64,000 nt of DNA from Acidimicrobiia bacterium (lineage in GTDB: Bacteria; Actinomycetota; Acidimicrobiia; Acidimicrobiales; CAIXPF01), in NCBI GenBank assembly GCA_947476745.1, contig CANJRG010000001.1:248001-312000 (forward strand). Direction: 5' to 3'. The notes beneath the pieces are model-generated. The model was not told the DNA's origin and ran no database searches. It saw only the letters and a list, made by a program, of their open reading frames with translations. Positions 17,404 through 26,137 of the stretch are shown piece after piece; the stretch's first letter is position 1, and each line of letters begins with the position of its first letter. Position numbers and translations under genes: made by a program.

Positions 17404-17411
17404 GCGAGGCC

Positions 17412-18377
17412 ATGAACTTTCAGCTCGGCGCCCACGTCGGTCAGCAAAACATGGAGATGTCGACCATGCGGGCGGTGTGGCGGCGGCTCGACGAGGCCGG
17501 CCTCGACTGGATCTCGGTCTGGGACCACCTCTACGAGGCCCCGCCCGCAGGGGGCACCCAACCCCACTTCGAGGCCATCGCCACCCTCGGCGCATTGTGC
17601 GTGGAAACCAAACGGGCCCGTATCGGCACGCTGGTCTTCTACGTCGGCTACCGCAACCCGGGGCTGCTGGCCAAGGCGGCGGTGACCCTGGACCACCTCT
17701 CCGACGGCCGCTTCGAGCTCGGCCTCGGCGCTGGATGGCACGAGCAGGAAGCCAAGGCCTTCGGCTACGACTTCCCGTCGCTCGGCACCCGCTTCGACAT
17801 GCTCGAGGAGGCGTTCCCCCTCATCCGCGGGCTGCTCGACCCCGAGGTCGAGCGGGTGACCCACGAGGGACGCTTCTACCGCACCTTCGAGGCGTCCTGC
17901 CTCCCCGCCCCCGTAGGCGGACGGCGCCTTCCGATCTGGATCGGTGGCACCGGACCGAAGCGGACCCCGGCCATCGCCGCCGCCCACGCCGACGGCTGGA
18001 ACGGCGCTTACATCAGCCCCGGGACCTTTCGCCGCCGCTGCGACGGCCTCGACGCCGCCTGCGAGCGCATCGGCCGCGACCCGGCCACGCTCGAGCGCTC
18101 GGCCAACCTGCTGTTCATGTTGTCCGTCGACGCCGCAGCCGAGGCCCGGCTCAAGTCACAGCTCGACGAGCAGTGGGGCGAGCGTGCCGCCCACGTCGGC
18201 CAGGGTGCGCTGCTCGGCACCCCCGAGGCTGCCATCGAGAAGATCCTGGCCTACCGCGATGCCGGCGCCCAGGGGGTCAACATCGCACTACGGGCTCCGT
18301 GGGACGAGGATGCCCTGTCGGCCTACCTGGAGATCGTCGTCCCGACCGTCCGACGCGAGCTGGGCGAGACCGCCTGA
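17412..18377 (+). CDS. LLM-class (F420-dependent type) oxidoreductase
   Basis: 321 residues. Diagnostic stretches are LDWISVWDHLYE, the cofactor loop GRFELGLGAGWHEQEAKAFGYDFP, GRFYRT and LPIWIGGTGPKRTPAIAA. This is the common actinobacterial F420-dependent subgroup of the luciferase-like fold. There is no neighbour in the same unit, so the substrate is unknown. Confidence 0.92.
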   Translation: MNFQLGAHVGQQNMEMSTMRAVWRRLDEAGLDWISVWDHLYEAPPAGGTQPHFEAIATLGALCVETKRARIGTLVFYVGYRNPGLLAKAAVTLDHLSDGRFELGLGAGWHEQEAKAFGYDFPSLGTRFDMLEEAFPLIRGLLDPEVERVTHEGRFYRTFEASCLPAPVGGRRLPIWIGGTGPKRTPAIAAAHADGWNGAYISPGTFRRRCDGLDAACERIGRDPATLERSANLLFMLSVDAAAEARLKSQLDEQWGERAAHVGQGALLGTPEAAIEKILAYRDAGAQGVNIALRAPWDEDALSAYLEIVVPTVRRELGETA

Positions 18378-18495
18378 GCGGCCCGACCGCATCGGGGCCG
18401 GCTCCCCTCTCCGGTAGCCCCGGGCCGGGCAACCCCCGGGCCGGGTGACGGGCGCGGCGGGCGGCGGGCGATGCCGCCACGCCACACCCCGCCGG

Positions 18496-18501
18496 TAAGG
18501 T
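18496..18501 (+). promoter_or_regulatory. -10-like box of the sppA gene
   Basis: TAAGGT lies 24 bases before the ATG at 18526, with a GAGGAG ribosome site (18510-18515) in between. This gene therefore appears to have a short leader, unlike most neighbours. Confidence 0.45.
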
Positions 18502-18525
18502 CAGCGACCGAGGAGCGTCTTAACC

Positions 18526-19800
18526 ATGAGTGACCAACCTGCCGGGGGCACGCCGCCCGGCTCGCCCGTACCCGGCGGTCACCGCCCCGACCGGGGTGGG
18601 CCGCAACCGGTCCCACCTACTGGGGCCACTGGTCGGCCGCCCGGTCCGCCGGGGCCTCCCGGTGGCTGGTACAGCGGCCCGGTGCCCTTCACCGGACTGG
18701 TGGCCCGGGAGTCCATCGGTCATGCCATCGGGCGCACCGTCGCCACCACCCTCGCCGCGATCGTGACCTTGGGCGTGGGCATCATCGGGCTGATCGTGCT
18801 GGTGTCGGTGGTGGTCGCCGCCGGGTCCACCACGTCGACCGACCTCCTGCCCACCACCTTCGTCGCCGGCGACGACGGCAACGCCAACGTGCTGCTGGCC
18901 ATCCCGGTGACCGGCATCATCCTCGGCGAGAACGAAGGTTCCTCGCTGCTGTCGGGACTCAGCAACGCCACCTACGGCTACGAGGTCAAAGCCGATCTCG
19001 AACGGGCCGCCGAACGCAACGACATCAAGGGAGTCGTGCTCGAGATGGACACCCCCGGCGGAACCATCTTCGGCGCCAAGGCCATCGCTGACGGGGTGAA
19101 GGCCTACCAGGAGCGCACCGGCCGGCCGGTGCTGGCCTACGTACGGGCGCTGTCGGCCTCCGGCGGCATGTACGCCATGGCTGGTGCCGACCGCATCGTG
19201 GCCGACCACGGCACCCTCATCGGCAGTATCGGGGTGATCTTCGGCCCGCTCAGCCGGTACAAGAACGTGGTCGGCCTCGACGGCGGCCTGCTCGGCGGCG
19301 GCGTGGACACCACCGGCGGCATCACCGAGGAGTACATCACCGCGGGGCGCTCCAAGGACCTCGGCAACCCGTACCGCGACCTCACCGAGGAGGAGCGCAA
19401 GGTCCTCCAGCAGGGCGTCGACAACAGCTACGGCGCCTTCGTGAGCCACGTGGCCGACGGGCGTTCGCTCGACGCCCAGATCATCCGCAGCCAGCTCGGC
19501 GCCCTCATCTTCGACGAGGAGACCGCCGTACGCAACGGTCTGGTCGATGCGGTCGGCAACCGCGACGAGGCCTACGCCGCCGCCGCGGAACTGGCCAAGC
19601 TCAAGCCCGGTAACTGGCAGGTCGCCCGCGTCGAACGACGCGGCGGCAGCCTGTTCGGGCTCGGTGCCGTCACCGGCGGTCTGGGGCTGCACACCGAGGC
19701 CACCACGGCTCCCACCGCCGCCGATCCCCGCAGCCTGCTCTGCGGCCGGGGACCCACCATGCTGGCGTACTACGGGCCGCTGCCGAGCGCCTGCATCTGA
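18526..19800 (+). CDS. sppA: Signal peptide peptidase SppA (S49 family)
   Basis: 424 residues. A Pro/Gly-rich cytoplasmic tail (1-50) precedes one membrane helix at about 72-99, so the protease domain faces outside. The nucleophile is S212 in ALSASGGMYAM and the general base is probably K277 in ITAGRSKD. EMDTPGG and GTLIGSIGVIFG are also conserved. The single-domain form assembles as a ring that degrades cleaved signal peptides and membrane fragments. The insertion between Ser and Lys is somewhat longer than in the Bacillus enzyme. Confidence 0.92.
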   Translation: MSDQPAGGTPPGSPVPGGHRPDRGGPQPVPPTGATGRPPGPPGPPGGWYSGPVPFTGLVARESIGHAIGRTVATTLAAIVTLGVGIIGLIVLVSVVVAAGSTTSTDLLPTTFVAGDDGNANVLLAIPVTGIILGENEGSSLLSGLSNATYGYEVKADLERAAERNDIKGVVLEMDTPGGTIFGAKAIADGVKAYQERTGRPVLAYVRALSASGGMYAMAGADRIVADHGTLIGSIGVIFGPLSRYKNVVGLDGGLLGGGVDTTGGITEEYITAGRSKDLGNPYRDLTEEERKVLQQGVDNSYGAFVSHVADGRSLDAQIIRSQLGALIFDEETAVRNGLVDAVGNRDEAYAAAAELAKLKPGNWQVARVERRGGSLFGLGAVTGGLGLHTEATTAPTAADPRSLLCGRGPTMLAYYGPLPSACI

Positions 19801-19846
19801 ACGGCCCCGCCGCCGGCCCACGACCGGGGACAGTTCACCGAGCTGA

Positions 19847-20074
19847 CACATTGTCCAAACACCCGTTCCGACGCCGGAGATCGCCGCCTATGCCGCCCCG
19901 TCCTTCCCGCCGGGCCGCTCCCTGGCCGAGGCGGTGAGTGACCTCACCAGCCCGATCCACCGCGACTTCGCCTACCAACCGGGCGCCACAACCATCGGCA
20001 CCCCGGCCGCCGAGGTGCTGCACCGCCGGGCCGGCCTGCGCCGCCTGACCGTGCGACCTGACCGTGCGACCTGA
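19847..20074 (+). pseudogene. Remnant of a transglutaminase-like protein
   Basis: This frame has no start codon of its own and reads YAAPSFPPGRSLAEAV, then DLTSPIHRDFAYQPGATTIG, then TPAAEVLHRRAGLRR. It follows closely the middle of bacterial transglutaminase-like proteins, where a GVCQDFAH active-site motif should come next. Instead the reading runs into a 13-base tandem repeat and stops. Both the N-terminal domain and the catalytic core are gone. The codons still look like those of a real gene, so decay may be fairly recent. The match is from memory of the family pattern, not a search. Confidence 0.72.
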
Positions 20075-20135
20075 CCGTGCGACCTGACCGTGCGACCTGA
20101 CCGTGCGACCTGACCGTGCGACCTGACCGTGCGGC
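20045..20135 (+). repeat. 13-bp tandem repeat, seven copies
   Basis: The unit CTGACCGTGCGAC is repeated head to tail seven times; the last copy differs by one base. As 13 is not a multiple of three, the repeat disrupts all frames. It begins at the exact place where the transglutaminase remnant should encode its catalytic cysteine. Confidence 0.95.
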
Positions 20136-20199
20136 GCAGCAGCCGTTAGCGTCGCCTCGCACAGACCGGCACCACGCCGGCACGGACATCGGGGGCCCC

Positions 20200-21009
20200 A
20201 TGGCGTACGACGAAATCCTCTACGAACAACGCGGCGACGTGGCCCTGATCACCCTCAACCGGCCCGACAAGCTCAACGCCTGGACCCGTCAGATGCACGG
20301 CGAGCTCACTGACGCGGTGCACACCGCCAACGCCGAGCGGGCCGTGGGGGCCATCGTGTTCACCGGGGCCGGGCGGGGATTCTGTGCCGGTGCCGACATC
20401 GGCCGCCAGTTCCAGTCGCGCATCGAGTCGACCAAGGAGGCGCCCGCCGCGGCGGAGCAGGCGCCCAGGGCCACCGAGCCGGAAGCCGCCACCAACTGGG
20501 TGAACCTGGTCCGGGCGTCCAAGCCGATGGTGGCGGCGATCAACGGCGCGGCGATCGGCGTGGGACTGACGCTGACCCTGCCGATGGACCAACTCGTCGC
20601 CGCGCACGATGCCAAGCTGTCGGCCCGTTTCGTGAAGATGGGCCTGGTGCCGGAGCTGGCCAGCTCGCACTTCCTGGTGCAACGCTGTGGCTGGGGTGCG
20701 GCCAGCGACCTGGCGTTGTCGGGCCGGATCGTGACCGGGGCGGAAGCCGCCGAGATGGGCCTGGTCGACCGGGCCTGTCCCGCCGAGGAGGTCCTCGACG
20801 TCGCGCTCGGCCTGGCCGCCGACTACGCCGCCAACCCCGATCCGCAGCTGCGCATGATCAAGGACCTGCTGACCCGCAACGGCGCCGGGGTCGACCTCGA
20901 TTCGGTGCAGCACGCCGAGCTCAGCGCACTCCACCAGGCCTACGCCACACCCGAGCACCATGAGGCGGTCGCGGCATTCATGGAAAAGCGGGCGCCCCGC
21001 TTCCGCTGA
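20200..21009 (+). CDS. Enoyl-CoA hydratase/isomerase family (probably isomerase type)
   Basis: 269 residues of the crotonase fold. The oxyanion-hole segment GRGFCAGADI is present. The hydratase Glu normally found in GGGxE is missing (GVGLTLTL). A single Glu occurs in GLVPELASS, the position used by delta3,delta2-enoyl-CoA isomerases. I infer isomerase rather than hydratase activity. The ATG at 20200 is chosen; the frame extends upstream only into the 13-base repeat. A TAGCGT box at 20147-20152 could drive it with a 47-base leader. Confidence 0.85.
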   Translation: MAYDEILYEQRGDVALITLNRPDKLNAWTRQMHGELTDAVHTANAERAVGAIVFTGAGRGFCAGADIGRQFQSRIESTKEAPAAAEQAPRATEPEAATNWVNLVRASKPMVAAINGAAIGVGLTLTLPMDQLVAAHDAKLSARFVKMGLVPELASSHFLVQRCGWGAASDLALSGRIVTGAEAAEMGLVDRACPAEEVLDVALGLAADYAANPDPQLRMIKDLLTRNGAGVDLDSVQHAELSALHQAYATPEHHEAVAAFMEKRAPRFR

Positions 21010-21020
21010 ACCGTCCGCGA

Positions 21021-21085
21021 CCGCCGGCCGACCGACCGGGCTGCCAGGACCGCCGACCGGGCCCGGCCGCACGGTCGGCCGGCGG
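21021..21085. terminator. Inverted repeat between convergent genes
   Basis: Two perfect 13-base arms (21021-21033 and 21073-21085) separated by 39 bases lie between the stops of the crotonase and DPP-IV-like genes. They may act as a two-way terminator. Confidence 0.4.
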
Positions 21086-21093
21086 GGCGGGCT

Positions 21094-23199
21094 TCAGCTC
21101 GGCGGGGCCATACCGAGGCAACCGCGCAGGAACTCGAGCTGCAACCGCAGCAGGTTCTCGGCGACCACTTCCTGCGGGGTCATATGGGTCACGCCGCTGA
21201 GCGGGAGCACCGAGTGCGGCCGGCCCGCCGCCAGCAATGCCGCCGACAGCTGCAACGTATGGGCCACGACCACGTTGTCGTCGGCGAGGCCGTGGATCAG
21301 CAGCAACGGTCGCTGCAACGCAGCGGCGTCCACCAGCAGGCTGGTGCGCTCATAGTGGCCGGGATACTCATCTGGATGGCCGAGATACCGCTCGGTATAG
21401 TGCGTGTCGTACAGCCGCCAGTCGGTGACCGGCGCCCCGGCCACCGCCGCGGCGAAAACGTCGGGACGGCGCATCACCGCCAACGCCGCCAGGTAGCCAC
21501 CGAAGGACCAGCCACGAATGGCCACGCGGTCGAGGTCGAGACGTCCGTCGCGCGCGCCGAGCGCGACGAGCGCATCGACCTGGTCGTCGAGCACCGGGCC
21601 GGCGAGATCGCCCCACACGGCGCGCTCCCATTGCGGACCACGGGCCGGTGTTCCCCGGCCGTCCACAACCACCACGGCGAAACCCTGGTCCGCGAACCAC
21701 TGCGATACCAGGTAGTCCTGGCGCGAGCGCGTCACCCGCTGGGCGTGCGGACCGCCATAGGGGTCCATGAGCACCGGGAAAGGCGGCTCGAAACGCCCGG
21801 ACCGGGGCAGCAACACCGCGGTGCGCAACTGCCGGTCCCCCAGGACGTGGAACTCGACCCCTGGGGTGATCGCCGGCCGTTCGGCATGCGATGCGATCCG
21901 CCCGACGACCTGCGTACCGACCCGTACCTCCACCGCGGAGCCGAAGCGGTTCATCGACCGGGTGGCCACCACCAGCACCTCGCCGGCGGCGGTGCCGCTG
22001 TGCACACCAACCCCCTTGGTGAGACGGTCGCACCGGCCGCTCGCCGACACCCGGTACAGGTGCACCTCGGTCGGTTCGGTCGAGGCACTGAGCACCAGGT
22101 CCTCGCCCAGGGACCCGACGACGGCCCGCACCTGCAGCCCGTCCGGCGTGAGGGGCCGCCCACCGGCCATCACCCGGCGGGCACCGTCGCGGTCCTCGAC
22201 GGTGGCGAGTGTCTCGCCCATCCAACGGGGCGCACCGGCGACCAACTCGACCCACCGGTCGTCGGCGATCCGATGGACCGACCGGGTGGCGCCGGTGGCG
22301 ACGTCGACGGCCAGCACCTCGACGCTGCGCTGGTCGCGCGACTGCACCACCAGGGTCAGCGGCCGGTCCTGCTGCCACAGCACGTTGGCCAGGTACGGGA
22401 AGGCCCGACGGTCCCAGCGGACCTTGACCCGGCTGCCGTCGAGGCCGATCACCGCCAGGCTGACCTCGGCGTTGGCCGTGCCTGCCTGCGGATAACGATG
22501 GGCCACCGGCTCGCGGTCGGGATGGGCCGGATCCGCGATGTGGAAGCGCACCACGGGCCGGTTGTCGACCCGGGCCACCGCCAGGTGCCGTCCGTCGGGC
22601 GACCACCAGAACCCCCGGCTGCGACCCATCTCCTCCGCCGCAGCGAACTCGGCAAGCCCCCAGCTGACGTCGGGGTCGCGTTCCCCGGCCAGGAACCGGT
22701 CGTCCTCGTCGAGCGCGACGACCCGCAGCGAGCGGTCCGACACGTAGGCCACGCGGTCGCCGGCCGGGTCGAGCCGCGGATCGAACACCGCGCCCGTGGC
22801 CGGCAGCGAACGCACCGTCGAGCGGGCCACATCGGCGACGAACAGGTGACCGCCGAGCGAGAAGCAGGCCCGTTCGCCGCGATCGTCCACGGCGAAGGAC
22901 GTGATGCCCTCGGCGCTCTCACGGGCCCGTTCCCGGCGGCGCCGCTCGGCCTCGGGCAGCTCGCCGTCGGTAGGGTCGCCCAGCGCGGTCGGATCGGCCA
23001 CCAGCCGCTCCGTACCGGTCCGGATGTCGAGGGCCCAGAGACAGGTGAGCGGGTCGGTCCCGCTACGCGAACGCAGGAAGAGCACCCAAGCACCGTTGCC
23101 GGCGACGGTCAGGTTCCGCGGCTCGCCGAGGCTGAACCGGCGGGTGGCAGCATGCTGGCGGGGAAAGCGGTCACGGCTGGTACGGGTCCTGGCTGCCAT
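21094..23199 (-). CDS. Dipeptidyl-peptidase IV-like serine peptidase (S9)
   Basis: 701 residues. The N-terminal part is a beta-propeller containing the DPP-IV signature AAEEMGRSRGFWWSPDG, whose two Glu residues bind the free amino end of the substrate. The C-terminal alpha/beta-hydrolase domain has S565 in GWSFGGY, D640 in HGLADDNV and H672 in GVTHMT, a complete triad. It should release dipeptides from the N-terminus of peptides. No signal peptide is obvious, so it is probably intracellular. GAAAGGA lies a few bases before the ATG. Confidence 0.92.
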   Translation of the reverse strand: MAARTRTSRDRFPRQHAATRRFSLGEPRNLTVAGNGAWVLFLRSRSGTDPLTCLWALDIRTGTERLVADPTALGDPTDGELPEAERRRRERARESAEGITSFAVDDRGERACFSLGGHLFVADVARSTVRSLPATGAVFDPRLDPAGDRVAYVSDRSLRVVALDEDDRFLAGERDPDVSWGLAEFAAAEEMGRSRGFWWSPDGRHLAVARVDNRPVVRFHIADPAHPDREPVAHRYPQAGTANAEVSLAVIGLDGSRVKVRWDRRAFPYLANVLWQQDRPLTLVVQSRDQRSVEVLAVDVATGATRSVHRIADDRWVELVAGAPRWMGETLATVEDRDGARRVMAGGRPLTPDGLQVRAVVGSLGEDLVLSASTEPTEVHLYRVSASGRCDRLTKGVGVHSGTAAGEVLVVATRSMNRFGSAVEVRVGTQVVGRIASHAERPAITPGVEFHVLGDRQLRTAVLLPRSGRFEPPFPVLMDPYGGPHAQRVTRSRQDYLVSQWFADQGFAVVVVDGRGTPARGPQWERAVWGDLAGPVLDDQVDALVALGARDGRLDLDRVAIRGWSFGGYLAALAVMRRPDVFAAAVAGAPVTDWRLYDTHYTERYLGHPDEYPGHYERTSLLVDAAALQRPLLLIHGLADDNVVVAHTLQLSAALLAAGRPHSVLPLSGVTHMTPQEVVAENLLRLQLEFLRGCLGMAPPS

Positions 23200-23277
23200 G
23201 GCGTCCTTTCGTGGCCGAGATCGTCACCCGGAACGGGCGATGGTAGCCGCCGTCCCCACCGCCGTTTCCCTGCCGGG

Positions 23278-25005
23278 TCAGCGGCGGGCCGCGCCGCGGC
23301 GGGCCTGGTCGAGCCACGACCGACCCGCCTCCACCCGCTTCTGCAGCTGGGCCAGGGTGGCCTCGGTGACCTTGCGTATACCGACCCGCCGGTTCAGCTC
23401 GGCATTGACCTGGGCATGGGTCTGGCCGCTGACCAGCGCGACCTGGGCCACCACCGCGGCGTTGAGATCGCGGAGGCGGCTGCGGGCCTGGCGAGGATCG
23501 AGACCGGCGAACTCACCTGTCGACCCGGGCGTCGGGTCCGGCCCCGAACCATGCAGCCCGGCGGGCCAGACCCCGCCTGGCCGGTGCACCGGGGCCAGGG
23601 TCAGCTCGAGCGCCGCCTCGTCCTCCGTCGCCGAGTCGCGCTCGTCGGCATCGTCGGGGTCGGCTTGGTCGTCGAACACCGACGCCTCCTCGACCTCGAG
23701 CGGGGTGGCCGACAGCGCGGCGAACAACGACAACTGCTCGGCCTCGCCGAAGGTGTCGAGCGCCGTGGGATCAGGCGGGGCGTCGAAAGGGGTGTCTCCA
23801 TCGTCGCTGCGACGGCGCAACGAATGGCGACGCTGATCCGCCAACTGATGGGCGAAGCTGCGCAACCGCACGTCGTCGGGGATGAACAGGAAGGCCTTCT
23901 GCCGTCCCGCCCCGGCGATGGGCTGCCAGCGCACCAGGCGACCGACGGCCTGACGGAAGAACAGCTCGGTCGTGGTGTTGGTGGCGAACACCCCGACACG
24001 CAGCCGGGGGATGTCCACGCCTTCGGAGACCATCCGCACCGCCACGATCCACGGGGTGGTGGCCGCGGCGAAGCGGGCGATGCGATCGGAGGCATCGGGG
24101 TCCTCGGAGGTGGCGACCACGGCCTGGGACCCCAACCGGTCCCGCAGCAGCGCGGCGATCCCCCGGGCATGATCGACGTCCATGGCGATGACCAGCCCAC
24201 CGGCATCGGGCTGGGCCTTGGCCCGCAGGTTCATCAGCTCCCGGTTGGCCTGCGAGAGCACCGCCGGCAGCCACTCGCCCTCCAGCGACAGAGCGGTACG
24301 CAGCCGTTGGTTGGCCAGCGCCCGGGTGAGCGGGTCCTCAAAGGTGGCCTCGTAGAGCGTCCCGTCGGGGGCGGACCACTCCATGTGCCCCCCGACCCGG
24401 GGAAAGTAGACCGGCCTCACGACGCGGCGGTCGGCCAGCGCGTCGGCGTAGCCGTACTCGAAGTCGGCCTCCGCCTCCTCGAGCCGGTAGCGGACGAAGG
24501 GGATGGCCGAGGTGTCCGAGCGGAACGGGGTCCCCGACAGTGCAAGGCGCCTGGTGGCGCCCTCGAAGGCGGCGCGCACACCGTCGCCCCAGGCCCGTTC
24601 GTCGGCTGCGTGGTGCAGCTCGTCGAAGATCACCAGGGCGTCGCGGGCCAGTTCGACGAGGGCCGCCGGGTTGGCCGCGACCTGCTGGTAGGTCAGCGCC
24701 ACCCCGTCGACGTCACCCGGCAGCATCCCCTGCGAAGCCGCCCATTCGGGCTCGAGGTGCAGGTCGAAGCGCGCCGCGGCGTTCGCCCACTGCACCTTGA
24801 GATGCTGGGTCGGCACCACCACCAGCAGCCGCCGCCAACCGGAACGGGCCTGCTCCAGACGCATCGCGGTGAGCGCGAAGGTCGTCTTGCCGGCGCCCGG
24901 GGTGGCGACCGCGAGGAAGTCGGGGTGCTCGGAGGCCAGGAAGGCCTCGATCGCCCGCTTCTGCCAGGGACGGAGCTTGACAGAGCGCGACATGGGGGCG
25001 TCCAT
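23278..25005 (-). CDS. DEAD/DEAH-box (SF2) helicase
   Basis: 575 residues. Motif I is ATPGAGKTT at 34-42, motif II DELHH, motif III SGTPFRSD, and the second RecA domain ends in VGRLVRW. The family is the ResIII-like group. The C-terminal 170 residues are acidic and then helical (NAAVVAQVALVSGQTHAQVNAELNR), resembling helix-turn-helix regions in such proteins. No methylase or nuclease gene is adjacent, so this is not a visible restriction system. The start could be ATG 25005 or ATG 24993. Confidence 0.9.
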   Translation of the reverse strand: MDAPMSRSVKLRPWQKRAIEAFLASEHPDFLAVATPGAGKTTFALTAMRLEQARSGWRRLLVVVPTQHLKVQWANAAARFDLHLEPEWAASQGMLPGDVDGVALTYQQVAANPAALVELARDALVIFDELHHAADERAWGDGVRAAFEGATRRLALSGTPFRSDTSAIPFVRYRLEEAEADFEYGYADALADRRVVRPVYFPRVGGHMEWSAPDGTLYEATFEDPLTRALANQRLRTALSLEGEWLPAVLSQANRELMNLRAKAQPDAGGLVIAMDVDHARGIAALLRDRLGSQAVVATSEDPDASDRIARFAAATTPWIVAVRMVSEGVDIPRLRVGVFATNTTTELFFRQAVGRLVRWQPIAGAGRQKAFLFIPDDVRLRSFAHQLADQRRHSLRRRSDDGDTPFDAPPDPTALDTFGEAEQLSLFAALSATPLEVEEASVFDDQADPDDADERDSATEDEAALELTLAPVHRPGGVWPAGLHGSGPDPTPGSTGEFAGLDPRQARSRLRDLNAAVVAQVALVSGQTHAQVNAELNRRVGIRKVTEATLAQLQKRVEAGRSWLDQARRGAARR

Positions 25006-25143
25006 TCTGGCCCGACGACGCGCCGGAGGCGACGGGCACCACCAATGAACGTCCTTCGTCCGGCGCGTGGTCCGACGGCGGCAGGATCGGACGGCGGGAC
25101 GTTCGGCCCTACAGTTTCGGGGTCGCCCATGCAAGGAGCCCCG

Positions 25144-26106
25144 ATGGCCAACTGGTACTACGCCGACGGGTTGGAGACCCGGGGCCCGGTGAGCGAGGAC
25201 GAACTGCGCGCCATGGCCCGGCGTGGGGACCTCACGCCGAACACCTACGTGGTGCCGCAGGGCAACACCCTCTGGGTCCTGCTCGGCAGCGCCGAGACCC
25301 GGCTGGGGCTGGTCCGGTCGGCGACGGGCGGTTACGACCCGGCGACCACCACACCCACCGACACCACACCCACCGCGAGCAGACCGGCACCGCGGCCCTT
25401 CGGCGAACAGACCTGGGGTTCCCCGGAACCGCAGCCGACGCCGCAGGACCAGCCGATCTGGAGCCCGCCAGCGCGGCAGGACCCGACGGGTTGGGCACCC
25501 CCAGGCCCCTACGACCACGGCGCCGCACAACCGCCGTGGGGACCGACGCAACCGCAACCCTGGGGCCCACCGGTGGCTGGTGCCCCCTGGGGCCACCCCC
25601 AGGACGGGCCGTGGGCTGCGCCCGACTACGCCTCCTGGGGCCAGCGAGCCCTGGCGAAGCTGCTCGACTTCTTCATCCTGCTGTTTCCCACCATGCTGAT
25701 CACGCTGATCACCCTGGTGATCGCCGGCAATGGCATCCGGAACCAGCTCCAGGCAGCCGATGGCACCTTCGATTTCACGGCGCTCAGCGGCACCCGGAGC
25801 CTGACGATCGCCAGCATCGTCGCGGGGCTGATCGGCCTGGCCTACTACGCCACCTTCAACGGCAAGGGCCAGACCCCGGGCAAGCGGGCGCTGGGCATCG
25901 TGGTGGTGCGAGCCGCGGGCGACGGGCCGGTCGGCCCCTCGAAGGGCTTCGCCCGCCACGTCATCCAGTTCCTCGAGAACGTGCCTCTGCTGTCGATCGT
26001 GGTGTTCCCCTTCGTGCTGGTGGACTCCCTGTGGCCGCTGTGGGATGGCCGGAAACAAGCCCTGCACGACAAGATCGCCGGTTCGGTGGTGCTGCGGACC
26101 CGCTGA
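25144..26106 (+). CDS. GYF-like domain fused to RDD membrane domain
   Basis: 320 residues in three parts. Residues 1-47 (WYYADG...GPVSEDELRAMARRGDLTP...LWVLL) are a GYF_2-type domain, expected to bind Pro-rich peptides. Residues 60-155 are a Pro/Gln/Trp-rich linker. Residues 160-320 are an RDD membrane domain (helices at about 175-197, 220-240 and 285-305) ending in PLWDGRKQALHDKIAG. AAGGAG lies 5 bases before the ATG at 25144, deciding against the ATG at 25129. The linker itself could be a ligand for the GYF part. Confidence 0.9.
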   Translation: MANWYYADGLETRGPVSEDELRAMARRGDLTPNTYVVPQGNTLWVLLGSAETRLGLVRSATGGYDPATTTPTDTTPTASRPAPRPFGEQTWGSPEPQPTPQDQPIWSPPARQDPTGWAPPGPYDHGAAQPPWGPTQPQPWGPPVAGAPWGHPQDGPWAAPDYASWGQRALAKLLDFFILLFPTMLITLITLVIAGNGIRNQLQAADGTFDFTALSGTRSLTIASIVAGLIGLAYYATFNGKGQTPGKRALGIVVVRAAGDGPVGPSKGFARHVIQFLENVPLLSIVVFPFVLVDSLWPLWDGRKQALHDKIAGSVVLRTR

Positions 26107-26121
26107 CCGCCTGCTGCCCCC

Positions 26122-26127
26122 TAGCCT
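26122..26127 (+). promoter_or_regulatory. -10-like box of the gene at 26138
   Basis: TAGCCT, 10 bases before the GTG. Confidence 0.4.
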
Positions 26128-26137
26128 GCATCGTCCT

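Noticed and set aside
20116-20199. Longer N-terminus for the crotonase at 20200
   Set aside because: The extra codons come from the 13-base repeat and have no match to the family; the fold begins at MAYDEIL.
23278-25005. Type III restriction or defence helicase
   Set aside because: No methyltransferase, nuclease domain or other defence gene is adjacent, and the flanks are housekeeping genes.
21184-25143. Plus-strand frame of more than 1,300 codons before the GYF/RDD gene
   Set aside because: It is antisense to the DPP-IV-like and helicase genes, which have complete motifs; the translation is Arg/Gly/His-rich without any domain.
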